The position numbers and the translations under genes were made by a program. DNA of 64,000 bases from Nostoc sp. UHCC 0302 (GTDB lineage Bacteria > Cyanobacteriota > Cyanobacteriia > Cyanobacteriales > Nostocaceae). Position 1 is the first letter of the stretch, and each line of letters opens with the position of its first letter. A model generated the notes under the pieces. That model was given only the letters and a program-made list of their open reading frames with translations, was not told the origin of the DNA and did no database searches. Positions 54,907 to 63,886 of this stretch are shown piece after piece. Where the stretch lies: contig NZ_CP151099.1 of assembly GCF_038096175.1 (NCBI RefSeq), positions 250,501 through 314,500 of the forward strand. Direction: 5' to 3'.

Positions 54907-55535
54907 TTCGGGTGATGGTAGTTGCCACTTCTTCTGTAGTGCGGGCAGGGTTATCAGCTGTTGTGACTAGTAATCCTCAGCTGAGTGTTGTGGGGAGTGC
55001 ATCCGATTTGGATGTGCTGGCAGAGGAAGTTGGGCAATTGCAACCCGATGTGGTGCTGCTAGATTTGAGTGGGAATCCTCAACAATTGGTATGGGAGAAA
55101 TTGCTGCTCATCCAAGAGGAGCGGTATCCATTGGCAATTATCATCATTGTTGAGGAACTCGACAGCATTGATTTAGAAGCGGTGTTCCGTTCTGGTGTTC
55201 GGGGTATATTGCCCAGCACCAGCACTGAGTTGGAAATTGTTGCGGCTGTAGAAGCGATCGCTTTTGGTTTAGTGGTGCTGCACCCAGATGCAATAGAGTT
55301 ACTGCCATTACGGGAAAAAGTGGTGGGAAATCCTGTACAAACCTTGACACCACGAGAGATAGAGGTTTTGGGTATGCTAGGTTCTGGATTGGGAAATAAA
55401 GCGATCGCCAAACGCTTGCACATCTCAGAGCATACCGTTAAATTTCATCTCTCATCTATTTTTCAAAAGCTTGGCGTCTCCACCCGCACTGAAGCAGTTA
55501 CAGTTGGTGTGCGATCGGGTTTGATTATGCTGTGA
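54903..55535 (+). CDS. LuxR-type regulator with degenerate receiver
   Basis: A 210-residue NarL-like protein. Asp54 of the receiver is kept (VVLLDLSGN), but the acidic pair is lost (VVATSSVVRAG for IADDHxLVRxG) and the conserved Lys is Pro104 (GILPSTS). Ordinary phosphorylation is therefore unlikely. The LuxR helix-turn-helix is intact (LTPREIEVLGMLGSGLGNKA, RLHISEHTVKFHLSSIF). GGAGG lies five bases before the ATG, which overlaps the protease stop. Coupled expression suggests that its activity is controlled by the two HtrA-like proteins or by proteolysis. Confidence 0.9.
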   Translation: MIRVMVVATSSVVRAGLSAVVTSNPQLSVVGSASDLDVLAEEVGQLQPDVVLLDLSGNPQQLVWEKLLLIQEERYPLAIIIIVEELDSIDLEAVFRSGVRGILPSTSTELEIVAAVEAIAFGLVVLHPDAIELLPLREKVVGNPVQTLTPREIEVLGMLGSGLGNKAIAKRLHISEHTVKFHLSSIFQKLGVSTRTEAVTVGVRSGLIML

Positions 55536-55554
55536 TTTGTATCAATGATCAGTA

Positions 55555-56689
55555 AACTTGTCCGAAATATTAACTTAGGAAAAGAAAAATGGTAAAACGT
55601 TAGATTGGGCGTCTACCATTTTCCACAATTAGTTATGATTTTAGATTATATACAAAAGTATCCACTACGAACAAAACAGATTTTAGGGATTAGTTACGAA
55701 CAATTGCAATCACTGCTAAATTGCGCCTTAAAACGAAATCGATACATCAAAGCTAAACAAGAGAGTCATAAAATTAGAATTAATGCGGCTGGTGGTGGTC
55801 GTCCCGAAAAGTTATCAACCGAAGAACAAGTATGTTTATGTCTATTTTATCTAAGACAGATGCCAACATTCCAAGTATTAGGAATGCTATTTGGTGTTTC
55901 CAAAACCGAAGCTAATGATACATTTCACGACTGGATACCAATTCTTCGTGATATATTACCTGCTAGTTTATTAGAACAAGTATCAAATAATGAAAGTGAT
56001 TTACTATTTGTTCAAGAAGTATTAACAAATTTTAGGCTATTAGTCGATAGCTTAGAACAGCCAATATATAGGGATTCTGACCAAAAAGAGCAACAGAAAT
56101 ATTTTTCTGGAAAGAAGAGACAACATACATTAAAAAGTCTGATAATTGGCATACCAGAAGGCAAAGATATTGTAGAGGTAGAAGTAGGTGTTCCTGGGCC
56201 AACAGCAGATATAAAATTGTTTCGTCAATCTCAAAATAAATTTGATAAATCTCAACCCTTTTCAGGTGATAAAGGCTTTCAAGGAGGTGAGAATATCACT
56301 ACTCCTCATAAAAAGAAACCAAAACGAGAATTAACTCAACAGCAAAAAGATGAAAATAAGGCTTTATCTAGTAATCGGATATTCATTGAACATTTGATTC
56401 GATTACTTAAAATATTCCGCATAGCCTCACAAAGATTTCGCTTAAAGCTTGAGACGTATGAGCAGATTATTTTAACAGTTTGCGGATTAGTTAGGTTAAG
56501 AATTGGTAGCTTAGTTCTGCCAACTTAGCTAGTAGCAAAAATCATAAATTTTTAGAAATTAGGAGTTAATTTTTATGCCTCTAAATTATCACTAACTATC
56601 TCAAAGCCTTATAATTACGTATTTACGAAGATATCAAAGTTTTGCCCCAAAGCTTTGAACAGTCTGGCTTTGGAATTTTCGGACAAGTC
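55555..56689 (+). mobile_element. complete IS element (IS5-type, DDE transposase)
   Basis: Terminal inverted repeats ACTTGTCCGAAA at 55556 and complement ending at 56688, framing a single transposase gene. With ends one base further out, both flanks read TA, so a TA target duplication is possible. A solo copy of the left end lies at 36461-36530. Confidence 0.8.
55635..56528 (+). CDS. IS5-type transposase with HTH and DDE domains
   Basis: A 297-residue transposase. An N-terminal helix-turn-helix (GGGRPEKLSTEEQVCLCLFYLR then MPTFQVLGMLFGVSKTEAND) precedes a DDE_Tnp_4 catalytic domain. The likely acidic triad is Asp in LLVDSLEQPI, Asp in FSGDKGFQG and Glu in IFIEHLIRLLK. It seems full length and intact. 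The ATG at 55635 is used; a TTG ten codons upstream would extend it. A hairpin AAAATGGTA / TACCATTTT upstream of the start could limit expression. Confidence 0.88.
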   Translation: MILDYIQKYPLRTKQILGISYEQLQSLLNCALKRNRYIKAKQESHKIRINAAGGGRPEKLSTEEQVCLCLFYLRQMPTFQVLGMLFGVSKTEANDTFHDWIPILRDILPASLLEQVSNNESDLLFVQEVLTNFRLLVDSLEQPIYRDSDQKEQQKYFSGKKRQHTLKSLIIGIPEGKDIVEVEVGVPGPTADIKLFRQSQNKFDKSQPFSGDKGFQGGENITTPHKKKPKRELTQQQKDENKALSSNRIFIEHLIRLLKIFRIASQRFRLKLETYEQIILTVCGLVRLRIGSLVLPT

Positions 56690-58292
56690 TAGTTGTTTAT
56701 GCTACTGACCATTGATACAAAAACCAATTATTTTAAACTCTACAACAGCTTGGAAATTTTGGATTATGAATTGAAGTCAGAATTCACGTCTATAGAGATA
56801 TTGCAATGCAAAGACTCTACTTCCCGTAGGGTAGCAACTGGCGTGGAAAACCCCTTTTCTGCGGACTACCTCATTATGCTGCTGGCTTCTCCTACATTTT
56901 TTCTTCGCTATATATAGGTCGTTTGACAGAAGCAATTTTCAAAGGTTATGAGCTAAATATGTGTAGGCAAGCTTTCATAGACCATTGAAGAGTAACTTAT
57001 CTTCTTAAGATGAAGGAATATATGTCTTTACTATTTGCCTTTACTACTACTAAATTATTTTGAATTTTTTAATATAACTGGATTAGAAAAATACTATCTG
57101 ATGAATTTTAGTGTTACTACTCAATTAAACCGATTACTGAAATTAGATGTAAGACACTTCCACTTGAAACCCTTACCTAACATATAAGTTGATTCAGTTT
57201 CGTTGCACTCATCTATTTTATAAAGAAAGATATTAGAAACATTACACAATTAAATTTTTTAGCAAATAATTCCCTGCAAAATAGGAAACCTCCTTAAACT
57301 AATAAATTCTTACAGAATAATGGTTTTATTCAGCAGTATTTAATTTTGATAGTCTACTTCCAACTATTTTTAATAGAGTATAGTTAATTGCTTTTAGGCG
57401 AACCACTGCGTTACTGTCGTTCCCGTAGGAACAACTACTATAAAGGGGCTTGGGCGTTGCATTGCAATATTTACTGCGCTGTATTTATTTAAAAATCGCT
57501 GTAATATCAATTCTGTTTTAAAATTTACCAAAGTATATGAGGAATAAACCACATAGACGCGTTAGTGTTGGTATAGCCCCTCGTAGATAAGCGTATCCGC
57601 CTTGGTCTTGTAGAGAAGGACACAAAGAAAGAAGAAGCCAAGAAAATTTGGTGCAGTCTCACAAAGAAATGGTATAAGGAAAGTCAACAAATAAACACTT
57701 GAGTATTCAAGTTATTAAACCATCGTATTTTTTAGCCATAAAATAATTTTACTAATTAAGAAAAAAGTAATTCTTTTGATAGAAATGATTTGGTTCTTAT
57801 GATAGAAGTTTATCAAAGTGTTTAGAAGTTATTTTATTTGTATCAACTGCCATGAATAACTATCTTGGGAGTTTGCCTGTTTCAAAATAATGATTCTCTT
57901 AGAGGCTCATTTATCTAGTACAACACAGCGTAAATTAACCAACAATTCAAAATCGCTTTTAAGCTTCTCGCTTAATTGGTTTTTTGGATTTTGAGCGGAG
58001 CCGGAGATACTCCGCTTCCGCAGAAGTCAGAAGCTAAGGCTTCCTTAGATTAGAACTTCTCCTATCTAGAAGAGATGCTGCGCTTAACGCGCAGCCACGC
58101 TCGCAAGGCTTTATGGTGATTTTGAATTACGTCTAGCGGTACTAGTTATTTTCATATCTTCCAAGGTTAGATTAAATGCTTGTTAGTCTGTCTTGATCAA
58201 ATCTACTTAATTCAACAACAGATTTATTTGGCAGTATCGTCTTTGAAAATCAGGTAAGCACAGGAATCTAGAACATCTAAGGAACCATAATC
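56690..58292. other. gene-free AT-rich and repeat region
   Basis: No credible gene. Repeats at about 56810-56850, 57410-57480 (with GGGCGTTGCATTGCAATAT) and 57960-58150, where a GCGGAGCCGGAGATACTCCGC palindrome recalls 22124. Confidence 0.6.
58124..58150. repeat. second copy of the GAATTACG-TAGCGG repeat
   Basis: GAATTACG, two bases, TAGCGGTACTAGTTATT, as at 348-374. Confidence 0.75.
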
Positions 58293-59153
58293 ATGAGATA
58301 TTCTCCTTTATCGAAATCTGTTTTGGCTAGTATCTTTGCTCTAAGTTTTGCCGCTGTACCCTTATCTATGTCTGTTTCTGCCCAAAGTAGCGGCTCTGGC
58401 TCTGGCTCTAGCTCTGGTTCTGGTACATCAGGCACTGGTACATCAGGTACTGGTACATCAGGTACTGGCACATCAGGTACTGGTACATCAGGTACTGGCA
58501 CTACAGGCACTGGCACTACAGGCACTGGTACGACGACAAATCCAGGTAGTGGCTCTTCGTTTGGGACTGGCACATCAGGTACTGGCACTACAGGCACTGG
58601 TACGACGACAAATCCAGGTAGCGGTTCTTCGTTTGGAACTGGCACATCAGGTACTGGTACGACGACAAATCCAGGTAGTGGCTCTTCGTTTGGGACTGAT
58701 ACATCTGGTACAGGCACTACAGGCACTGGTAGCGGTTCTTCGTTTGGGACTGATACATCTGGTGGTGGTAGTACAACAAATACCGCTCCAGGTACAGGCA
58801 CTACAGGCACTGGTACGACGACAAATCCAGGCAGTAGCTCTTCATTTGGGACTGATACATCTGGTAGTAGTACAACAAATACTGCTCCAGGTACAGGCAC
58901 TACAGGCACTGGTACGACGACAAATCCAGGTACAAGCACCACAGGCTCTGGTACTACTGGAAATGAAACTAACACAGGAACCACATCCTATCAAGGAACT
59001 AACGATGTCAGGGAAGATCGTGGTTTTGATTGGGGTTGGCTAGGTTTGCTAGGTTTAGCAGGTTTAGCAGGTCTGATTCCTAAGCGAGAAGAACCCAGAG
59101 CTTATCGCGATCCTGCTGAGGAAGTAAGAAGTTCTAGCTCTACTAAGTACTAG
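58293..59153 (+). CDS. WGxxGxxG-type envelope protein with Gly/Thr/Ser repeats
   Basis: A signal peptide (SVLASIFALSFAAVPLSMSV, then SAQ) is followed by about 200 residues of low complexity: GTSGTG hexapeptide runs, then longer units containing GTTTNPGSGSSFGTDTSG. The C-terminal WGWLGLLGLAGLAGL segment and following basic residues match the WGxxGxxG family of cyanobacterial surface proteins, where the segment probably acts as a sorting or anchoring signal. The repeat DNA is highly regular, so copy number is likely to vary between strains. The open frames on the other strand are shadows. Confidence 0.8.
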   Translation: MRYSPLSKSVLASIFALSFAAVPLSMSVSAQSSGSGSGSSSGSGTSGTGTSGTGTSGTGTSGTGTSGTGTTGTGTTGTGTTTNPGSGSSFGTGTSGTGTTGTGTTTNPGSGSSFGTGTSGTGTTTNPGSGSSFGTDTSGTGTTGTGSGSSFGTDTSGGGSTTNTAPGTGTTGTGTTTNPGSSSSFGTDTSGSSTTNTAPGTGTTGTGTTTNPGTSTTGSGTTGNETNTGTTSYQGTNDVREDRGFDWGWLGLLGLAGLAGLIPKREEPRAYRDPAEEVRSSSSTKY

Positions 59154-59293
59154 AATTCAATGTAGGCTGGGGCGTATATGATGTGTACGCCCTTACAAAC
59201 AACTGACATTTACGGACAATAGTCCATAACGAGGGGATGATAATGTTTTTCCCCCATACTCATTTTGAAGAGGGAATGCTGATTAGGATATTT

Positions 59294-60166
59294 TTATCCT
59301 TGAGCATCTGTAAATAACACCAAGCCATACTCTTCGCCAGTGGGCTTAAAGCCAATTCCCTGGTAAGCTGCTTGTGCTGCTTTATTTGCTCGATTCGTAA
59401 ATAGGATAGCGCGTTCTACTCCTTGCGATCGCGCTTCTAGCAAAGAGCCTGCTACTACACTTTTGGCATAACCTTTACCGCGCACCTCTGGCGGTGTCCA
59501 AACTCCACCAATTTGTACAATGTCAGTTAGGCTGGCATTAAAGGCAGAGTAGGAGACTGGAGTATCACCTGCTAGCAGTATCCAATGTGTAGCTGTAGCG
59601 TGGCGTGCTTCAATTACACGATGGCAAGCAGGCTGTAAATCAGGAGTTTCTATTTGTCCCAAAGTTTCTATACTATAGGCAACGCACCATTTGCTCAGTA
59701 AATCCAACTCTTCTGGATGTGGCAAACGGCACTGTACCTCTTTTGATGCTAAAGCTGGAGGTATTTGCAAGTCTCGTAGTATCAGGGAAAATAATATTTC
59801 GGACTCATCAATTTGAGTTGGTCGGTTGGCAATTCCCAACGCCCTCTTTGTCGCCTCTACTTGTACTGCTGGGCCACTAATTCCAGAGATGGCACGCCCG
59901 GACTGTGCAACAACTGCTTGCACCACTTCTGAGAGATGGACAGGGGCTTGGACTGTGACCATTCCATTCCAATAATGAGCTGCGACTGCCACGATAGTTT
60001 CATTTTCCATCGCAGCTATATATGTTCCCTGAAAAATTGCGCCTTGGTCAAACAATCCCGCAGTTCGCCAATTAGATCGCAAAAACATAGAAGTATCAGT
60101 ATGTTGTAAAAGGAAGGCTTCTAGCGATACTTCGTCTCCAGGTTGCAAAATTCTCAAGGTAGACAC
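59294..60166 (-). CDS. GNAT-family N-acetyltransferase
   Basis: A 290-residue protein with a C-terminal GNAT domain. The acetyl-CoA loop is PPEVRGKGYAKSVVAGSLLE, preceded by IVQIGGVWT and followed by AILFTNRANKAAQAAYQGIGF. The N-terminal half looks like a divergent second GNAT fold (MFLRSNWR, GTYIAAMENETIVAVAAHYW). Substrate unknown. Monocistronic. Confidence 0.88.
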   Translation of the reverse strand: MSTLRILQPGDEVSLEAFLLQHTDTSMFLRSNWRTAGLFDQGAIFQGTYIAAMENETIVAVAAHYWNGMVTVQAPVHLSEVVQAVVAQSGRAISGISGPAVQVEATKRALGIANRPTQIDESEILFSLILRDLQIPPALASKEVQCRLPHPEELDLLSKWCVAYSIETLGQIETPDLQPACHRVIEARHATATHWILLAGDTPVSYSAFNASLTDIVQIGGVWTPPEVRGKGYAKSVVAGSLLEARSQGVERAILFTNRANKAAQAAYQGIGFKPTGEEYGLVLFTDAQG

Positions 60167-60422
60167 AAAAAGCTCCTAGTTATAATTGGTAATATCAATT
60201 CAGTGAATAATTACAATAAATCCTTTAGAAGAGATGCGCCACGGCACATCTTTACTTTTTTAAAATGTTGCAAAGCGGCGAAAACGCAAATTTTCAAGAT
60301 ATAATTGGCTGATAAGAACAACTTCCACCCTGGTAAGGAAAGTTCTTTATTTTCTCTCAATAGAGTAGTCAAATACACAAATATCCGCTATATTCCCGTA
60401 AGTGTAGCACTGGAAGAAATTC

Positions 60423-62075
60423 ATGGGAAGAAGCTGGAGAGGTTTCAAGATACTTGCAGGTTTGCTTTGCGCGACTGCTTTGACACAGTTTTTTGGAGCA
60501 AATACTTCTGCGATCGCAGCTGACACAGTTGTAGTACGTTATGGTATAGCAACAGAATCCGTCTCCCTTGCCGAGTTGCAAAAAGCTGCGGAAACTGGTG
60601 AATTTCCTGGGAGTTTGAAGCCTTATACCAAAAGATTCTCAAAGCAACAACGCAACTACATTTTGGGAGCCTTGAGAATGGGGCTACCGCTCAATGTTGT
60701 CAGTATTAATAGATTACTTAATACCCAAATTGCGACTACGATTCTCAACGACTTTGCTACGGCATTAGTCCGAAAAGATAAAGCTGGAGTTCAAGCACTC
60801 AGAGCCGGATTGGTATTAGGCTCTGTTGCTCCAAAAGGTCTTTCTGTATTGAGTTTCATCGCCGCTTATCCTAGCCAACGCCTAGAAATTAATTTGCCAC
60901 AAGCACTGAGAGTTGCAAGGAGTTTGAATATAGGTTTTTGGCGCACCCAACAGTTTATGCTGGCGATTGCTTCCCGACTCAACGCTACCCAATCAGAGGT
61001 TTCTTTCCCCTTTGACCCTACCCTACCTGGAAGCGCTCAAGTACAAGTACTAAACTTGAATTTAAATGACCAAAAGCGCCAGCGCAAAATTCCTGTTGAT
61101 GTTTACTGGTCAACAGCTGCAACTCTCAACAAACCTGTAATTATCTATACTCATGGTTTTGGATCAGTCCGCACAGACTTGCGCTATTTGGCAGAACATT
61201 TGGCATCTCACGGTTATGTGTTCGCCGCTTTAGAACATCCTGGGAGCAATGGGGTAAATATTAGCTCAGCAATAGAAGGTAAAACAGGACTATTGAAGTC
61301 TCAGGAGTTTTTGGATCGTCCTAAAGATATTAGTTTTGTCCTGGATGAACTCGCAAAGCTCAATCAAACAGCTAACAACCCACTTCAAGGAAAACTTGCA
61401 ACTAATAACGTTTTGGTACTTGGCTATTCTTTTGGCGGTGGTACAGCTTTAACAGCTGCTGGAGGTGAGTTACAACTGGAAACCCTCAAAAAACGTTGCA
61501 AGGATAACTTGACTGTATTGAGTTTGGGAGAAGCTATCCAGTGTGTTGCCCAAGGACTACCAGAAAATAATTATCAACTAGGAGACGCCAGAATCAAACG
61601 GGCGATCGCTCTTAGTCCTACAACTTCTCTGATGTTTGGCGAAACTGGTTTAACTAAAGTGCGAGTACCTACTTTATTGTTGGCAAGTTCGGCAGATAAA
61701 ACTACCCCAGCTTTAACTGAACAGATTGTCGCGTTTGAGAAAATCCCGTCACCAAAATGGCTAGCGGGTGTAATAGGCAGTACTCATCTAAGTGTTAGAG
61801 ACTCCAGTACCAACTTAAATCAAGCCGGGCGACCAAATACACCTTTTAGTGGTGGTGAAATTGTCGGTGAACAAGCAGCAGATGTTCGCAAGTTCATTAA
61901 AGGTATAACTTTAGCGTTTGCTGCACAGATGACTCCAGAAGCTGAGAAATATAGTATTTTTCTGACGCCGCAATATGCCCAGTTTGCATCAACCAAAGTA
62001 TTTCCATTGCTTCTAATTACGCAGATTCCTCCTGATGCTATGGCTGTGGTAAAAGAATTTATTGGAAAGAAATAG
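60423..62075 (+). CDS. exported alpha/beta hydrolase with DUF1400 N-terminus
   Basis: A 550-residue cyanobacterial type. A signal peptide (FKILAGLLCATALTQFFGAN) leads to a DUF1400 region (about residues 35-130: VVVRYGIATESVSLAELQK, ETGEFPGSL). The hydrolase domain has YTHGFGSVRTDLRYLAEHL as oxyanion loop, the nucleophile in VLGYSFGGGTAL and probable Asp and His in LASSADKTTPAL and VIGSTHLSV. The closest named families are lipases and platelet-activating-factor acetylhydrolase-like enzymes; substrate unknown. Confidence 0.88.
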   Translation: MGRSWRGFKILAGLLCATALTQFFGANTSAIAADTVVVRYGIATESVSLAELQKAAETGEFPGSLKPYTKRFSKQQRNYILGALRMGLPLNVVSINRLLNTQIATTILNDFATALVRKDKAGVQALRAGLVLGSVAPKGLSVLSFIAAYPSQRLEINLPQALRVARSLNIGFWRTQQFMLAIASRLNATQSEVSFPFDPTLPGSAQVQVLNLNLNDQKRQRKIPVDVYWSTAATLNKPVIIYTHGFGSVRTDLRYLAEHLASHGYVFAALEHPGSNGVNISSAIEGKTGLLKSQEFLDRPKDISFVLDELAKLNQTANNPLQGKLATNNVLVLGYSFGGGTALTAAGGELQLETLKKRCKDNLTVLSLGEAIQCVAQGLPENNYQLGDARIKRAIALSPTTSLMFGETGLTKVRVPTLLLASSADKTTPALTEQIVAFEKIPSPKWLAGVIGSTHLSVRDSSTNLNQAGRPNTPFSGGEIVGEQAADVRKFIKGITLAFAAQMTPEAEKYSIFLTPQYAQFASTKVFPLLLITQIPPDAMAVVKEFIGKK

Positions 62076-62201
62076 CAGTACAGACTAGGTTTTTAGTAGA
62101 TTTTTTACATATGAGGAAGGCGATCGCTTTAATCTACTCAGAAGTTTGATGAAATAGCGATCGCCTCCGTCCGTAGTCGTCAATTTTGGCTTAGTCAAGT
62201 A

Positions 62202-62507
62202 CTAGCGATCTCGATAGTTACCCCATCTACGTACTCTTTGTTCATCCTCACGTCTGCGTTGCCATTCACGCCGATCATCTCGGTTTTCCCGCCTACGCAA
62301 CCATTCACGCCGCTCACGTGCCTCATACTGTCTACGCCGCCATTCACGTCGCTCATCTCGGTCATATCGTCTACGCTGCCATTCACGCCCCTCATATCGG
62401 TTATCGTCTCCAACAATTATTCGGATTTGAGCAGATGTTGGCTGCTGTGCTAAAACACTTGAACTTAGCACAATCCCTAACAAGCAACATGAAAGAAATT
62501 TTTTCAT
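62202..62507 (-). CDS. small secreted Arg-rich repeat protein
   Basis: A signal peptide (MKKFLSCCLLGIVLSSSVLA) precedes about 80 residues made of degenerate repeats with the pattern RREWxRRR and RDERREW. The mature protein is extremely basic with regularly spaced Trp. It could bind polysaccharide, nucleic acid or membranes, but no family or function is recognised. Confidence 0.65.
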   Translation of the reverse strand: MKKFLSCCLLGIVLSSSVLAQQPTSAQIRIIVGDDNRYEGREWQRRRYDRDERREWRRRQYEARERREWLRRRENRDDRREWQRRREDEQRVRRWGNYRDR

Positions 62508-62799
62508 AAAAATATTTTTTAGTAAAACCTGTTACCTGAATAGCATAGCTTAAATACGAGCATATTAACTTTTTGAGTAAGATAATCCAGCATATATTTA
62601 CTTACCTATTGATAATTATGACGTGTTTAAGTTATTTACGACTTTAATGAGTTACTTGAAAGTATGATGCAACTAGATAGTTAACTAAATAAAAACTTTA
62701 TTTACTTTTTTAGACTATGTAATGTGTAAATATTTTTAAAGTTACAATATATTATATTTTTATCTGTTATCAAAACAGAATAAAGGCGTCAATCGTCAG

Positions 62800-63100
62800 C
62801 ATATAATTACCTTTTGGTTGTCTGTGATTACATAAGCAATTAAGCGCTGTTAACGGGATATAACAACAGATTCTCGCACATCTGGATGTTTTGCGATCAC
62901 CACAGAAATTTCTCCTAGTTCTACTCGAAAAACTCTAATTTTTACTTGTTCGTCATAGTGATCTACATATTTAAACCAGAAAATTGCTGCATACATTTAG
63001 GCGTGTTTTGAATGAACAAACATAACCTAAAATAGCGGATTTCGGCTTAAGTCTCGCTCTGGTTGTAATTCTTCTACAAGTTTTTCAAAAGGTAAGTTAG
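62800..63100 (-). pseudogene. NRPS fragment: condensation end joined to adenylation end
   Basis: Minus-strand reading gives LPFEKLVEELQPERD, LSRNPLF, a stop and VMFV at about 63100-63020, the end of a condensation domain. Then YDEQVKIRVFRVELGEI, SVVIAKHPDVRESVVISR, a stop and QRLIAYVITDNQ follow at about 62960-62800, the end of an adenylation domain. Most of the adenylation domain is missing between them. Confidence 0.85.
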
Positions 63101-63159
63101 TTAACTAACTGAGAGCCTATACCAAATTCATCAACAAATCATAACCTGAACCGAATCCG

Positions 63160-63395
63160 ATGTGGTTAAAGTTGAACTTGACTTACAGCTTTGACAGACT
63201 CTTGCAATATTGGTTGCATTATCAAAGAATGAAAAGCATGAGATGTATGCAACAGCTTTAATTCAACACCTTTAGAGGATAATTGGTTTTGGAGTATTGC
63301 GATCGCCTCAGCATCACCAGAAACCATATAAGAGGATGGACTATTAACTACCGCAAGCTGGATATCTGGATTTGATGTTATTTTCAGCTTACTAC
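63160..63395 (-). pseudogene. PKS acyltransferase-domain fragment
   Basis: Minus-strand reading gives about 75 uninterrupted residues of an AT domain: IQLAVVNSPSSYMVSGDAEA, LSSKGVELKLLHTSHAFHS (with the typical HAFHS), LIMQPILQESVKAVSQVQL, then a stop and PHRIRF. The Ser active-site region is absent. Confidence 0.85.
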
Positions 63396-63574
63396 CTGTC
63401 CTTTTCCCTATCCCGAACTCAGGTTTTATTACAGCAGAATTCAGGAGTCAGAAGGAAAACAGGCTTTCTACCTAACTTTACTTAGACTACGCTCAGTAAC
63501 CATGACCTATATTATGTACTTCATCAGCTTGAAATCTGCTGTAACTATAAGAAGTTTCATTGATTTAAACCTAA

Positions 63575-63770
63575 TAGGGGAGCCAGTCGCGTGGTGTTAG
63601 CGTAGCCGTAGCGAGTCATTTACTAACAAAGACCAAAGCGTAGCTTGCTTCCCCGTAGGAGTAGAAGCGTCAAGGCTCTCCCGACATGAGGAACTAGCGT
63701 TGTGTTTGGACTTTAGCCCTAACGCACTGAAAATATGGCGGTGCGTTACGCTGACGCAATAACATCCCCT
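63575..63770. repeat. interspersed repeat cluster
   Basis: TTAGCGTAGCCGTAGCGAGTC, the inverted GTAGCTTGCTTCCCCGTAGG unit and GGTGCGTTACGCTGACGCAA blocks. Confidence 0.7.
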
Positions 63771-63846
63771 ACAAAACTAAGTTGCATTTGTGTTAGTTTC
63801 AGTAAAAATACGGTAACAATGAATTATATGCTAAACCCTGTTTAAT

Positions 63847-63886
63847 TCTCCAGATGCTTTCAAGTAAAGGCGTCTGGAGATTTTTT
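63847..63886 (+). terminator. plus-strand intrinsic terminator without a recognised gene
   Basis: Stem TCTCCAGATGC / GCGTCTGGAGA (one G-U pair) followed by TTTTTT. Only an eight-codon frame (MNYMLNPV) lies just upstream, so a small RNA is possible. Confidence 0.7.

Noticed and set aside
56693-56917. 74-residue frame after the IS
   Set aside because: Begins with TTG, has no ribosome site and crosses a repeat (CTTCCCGTAGGGTAGCAAC).
58277-58984. 235-residue minus-strand frame rich in Val and Pro
   Set aside because: Shadow of the Gly/Thr repeat region of the plus-strand surface protein.
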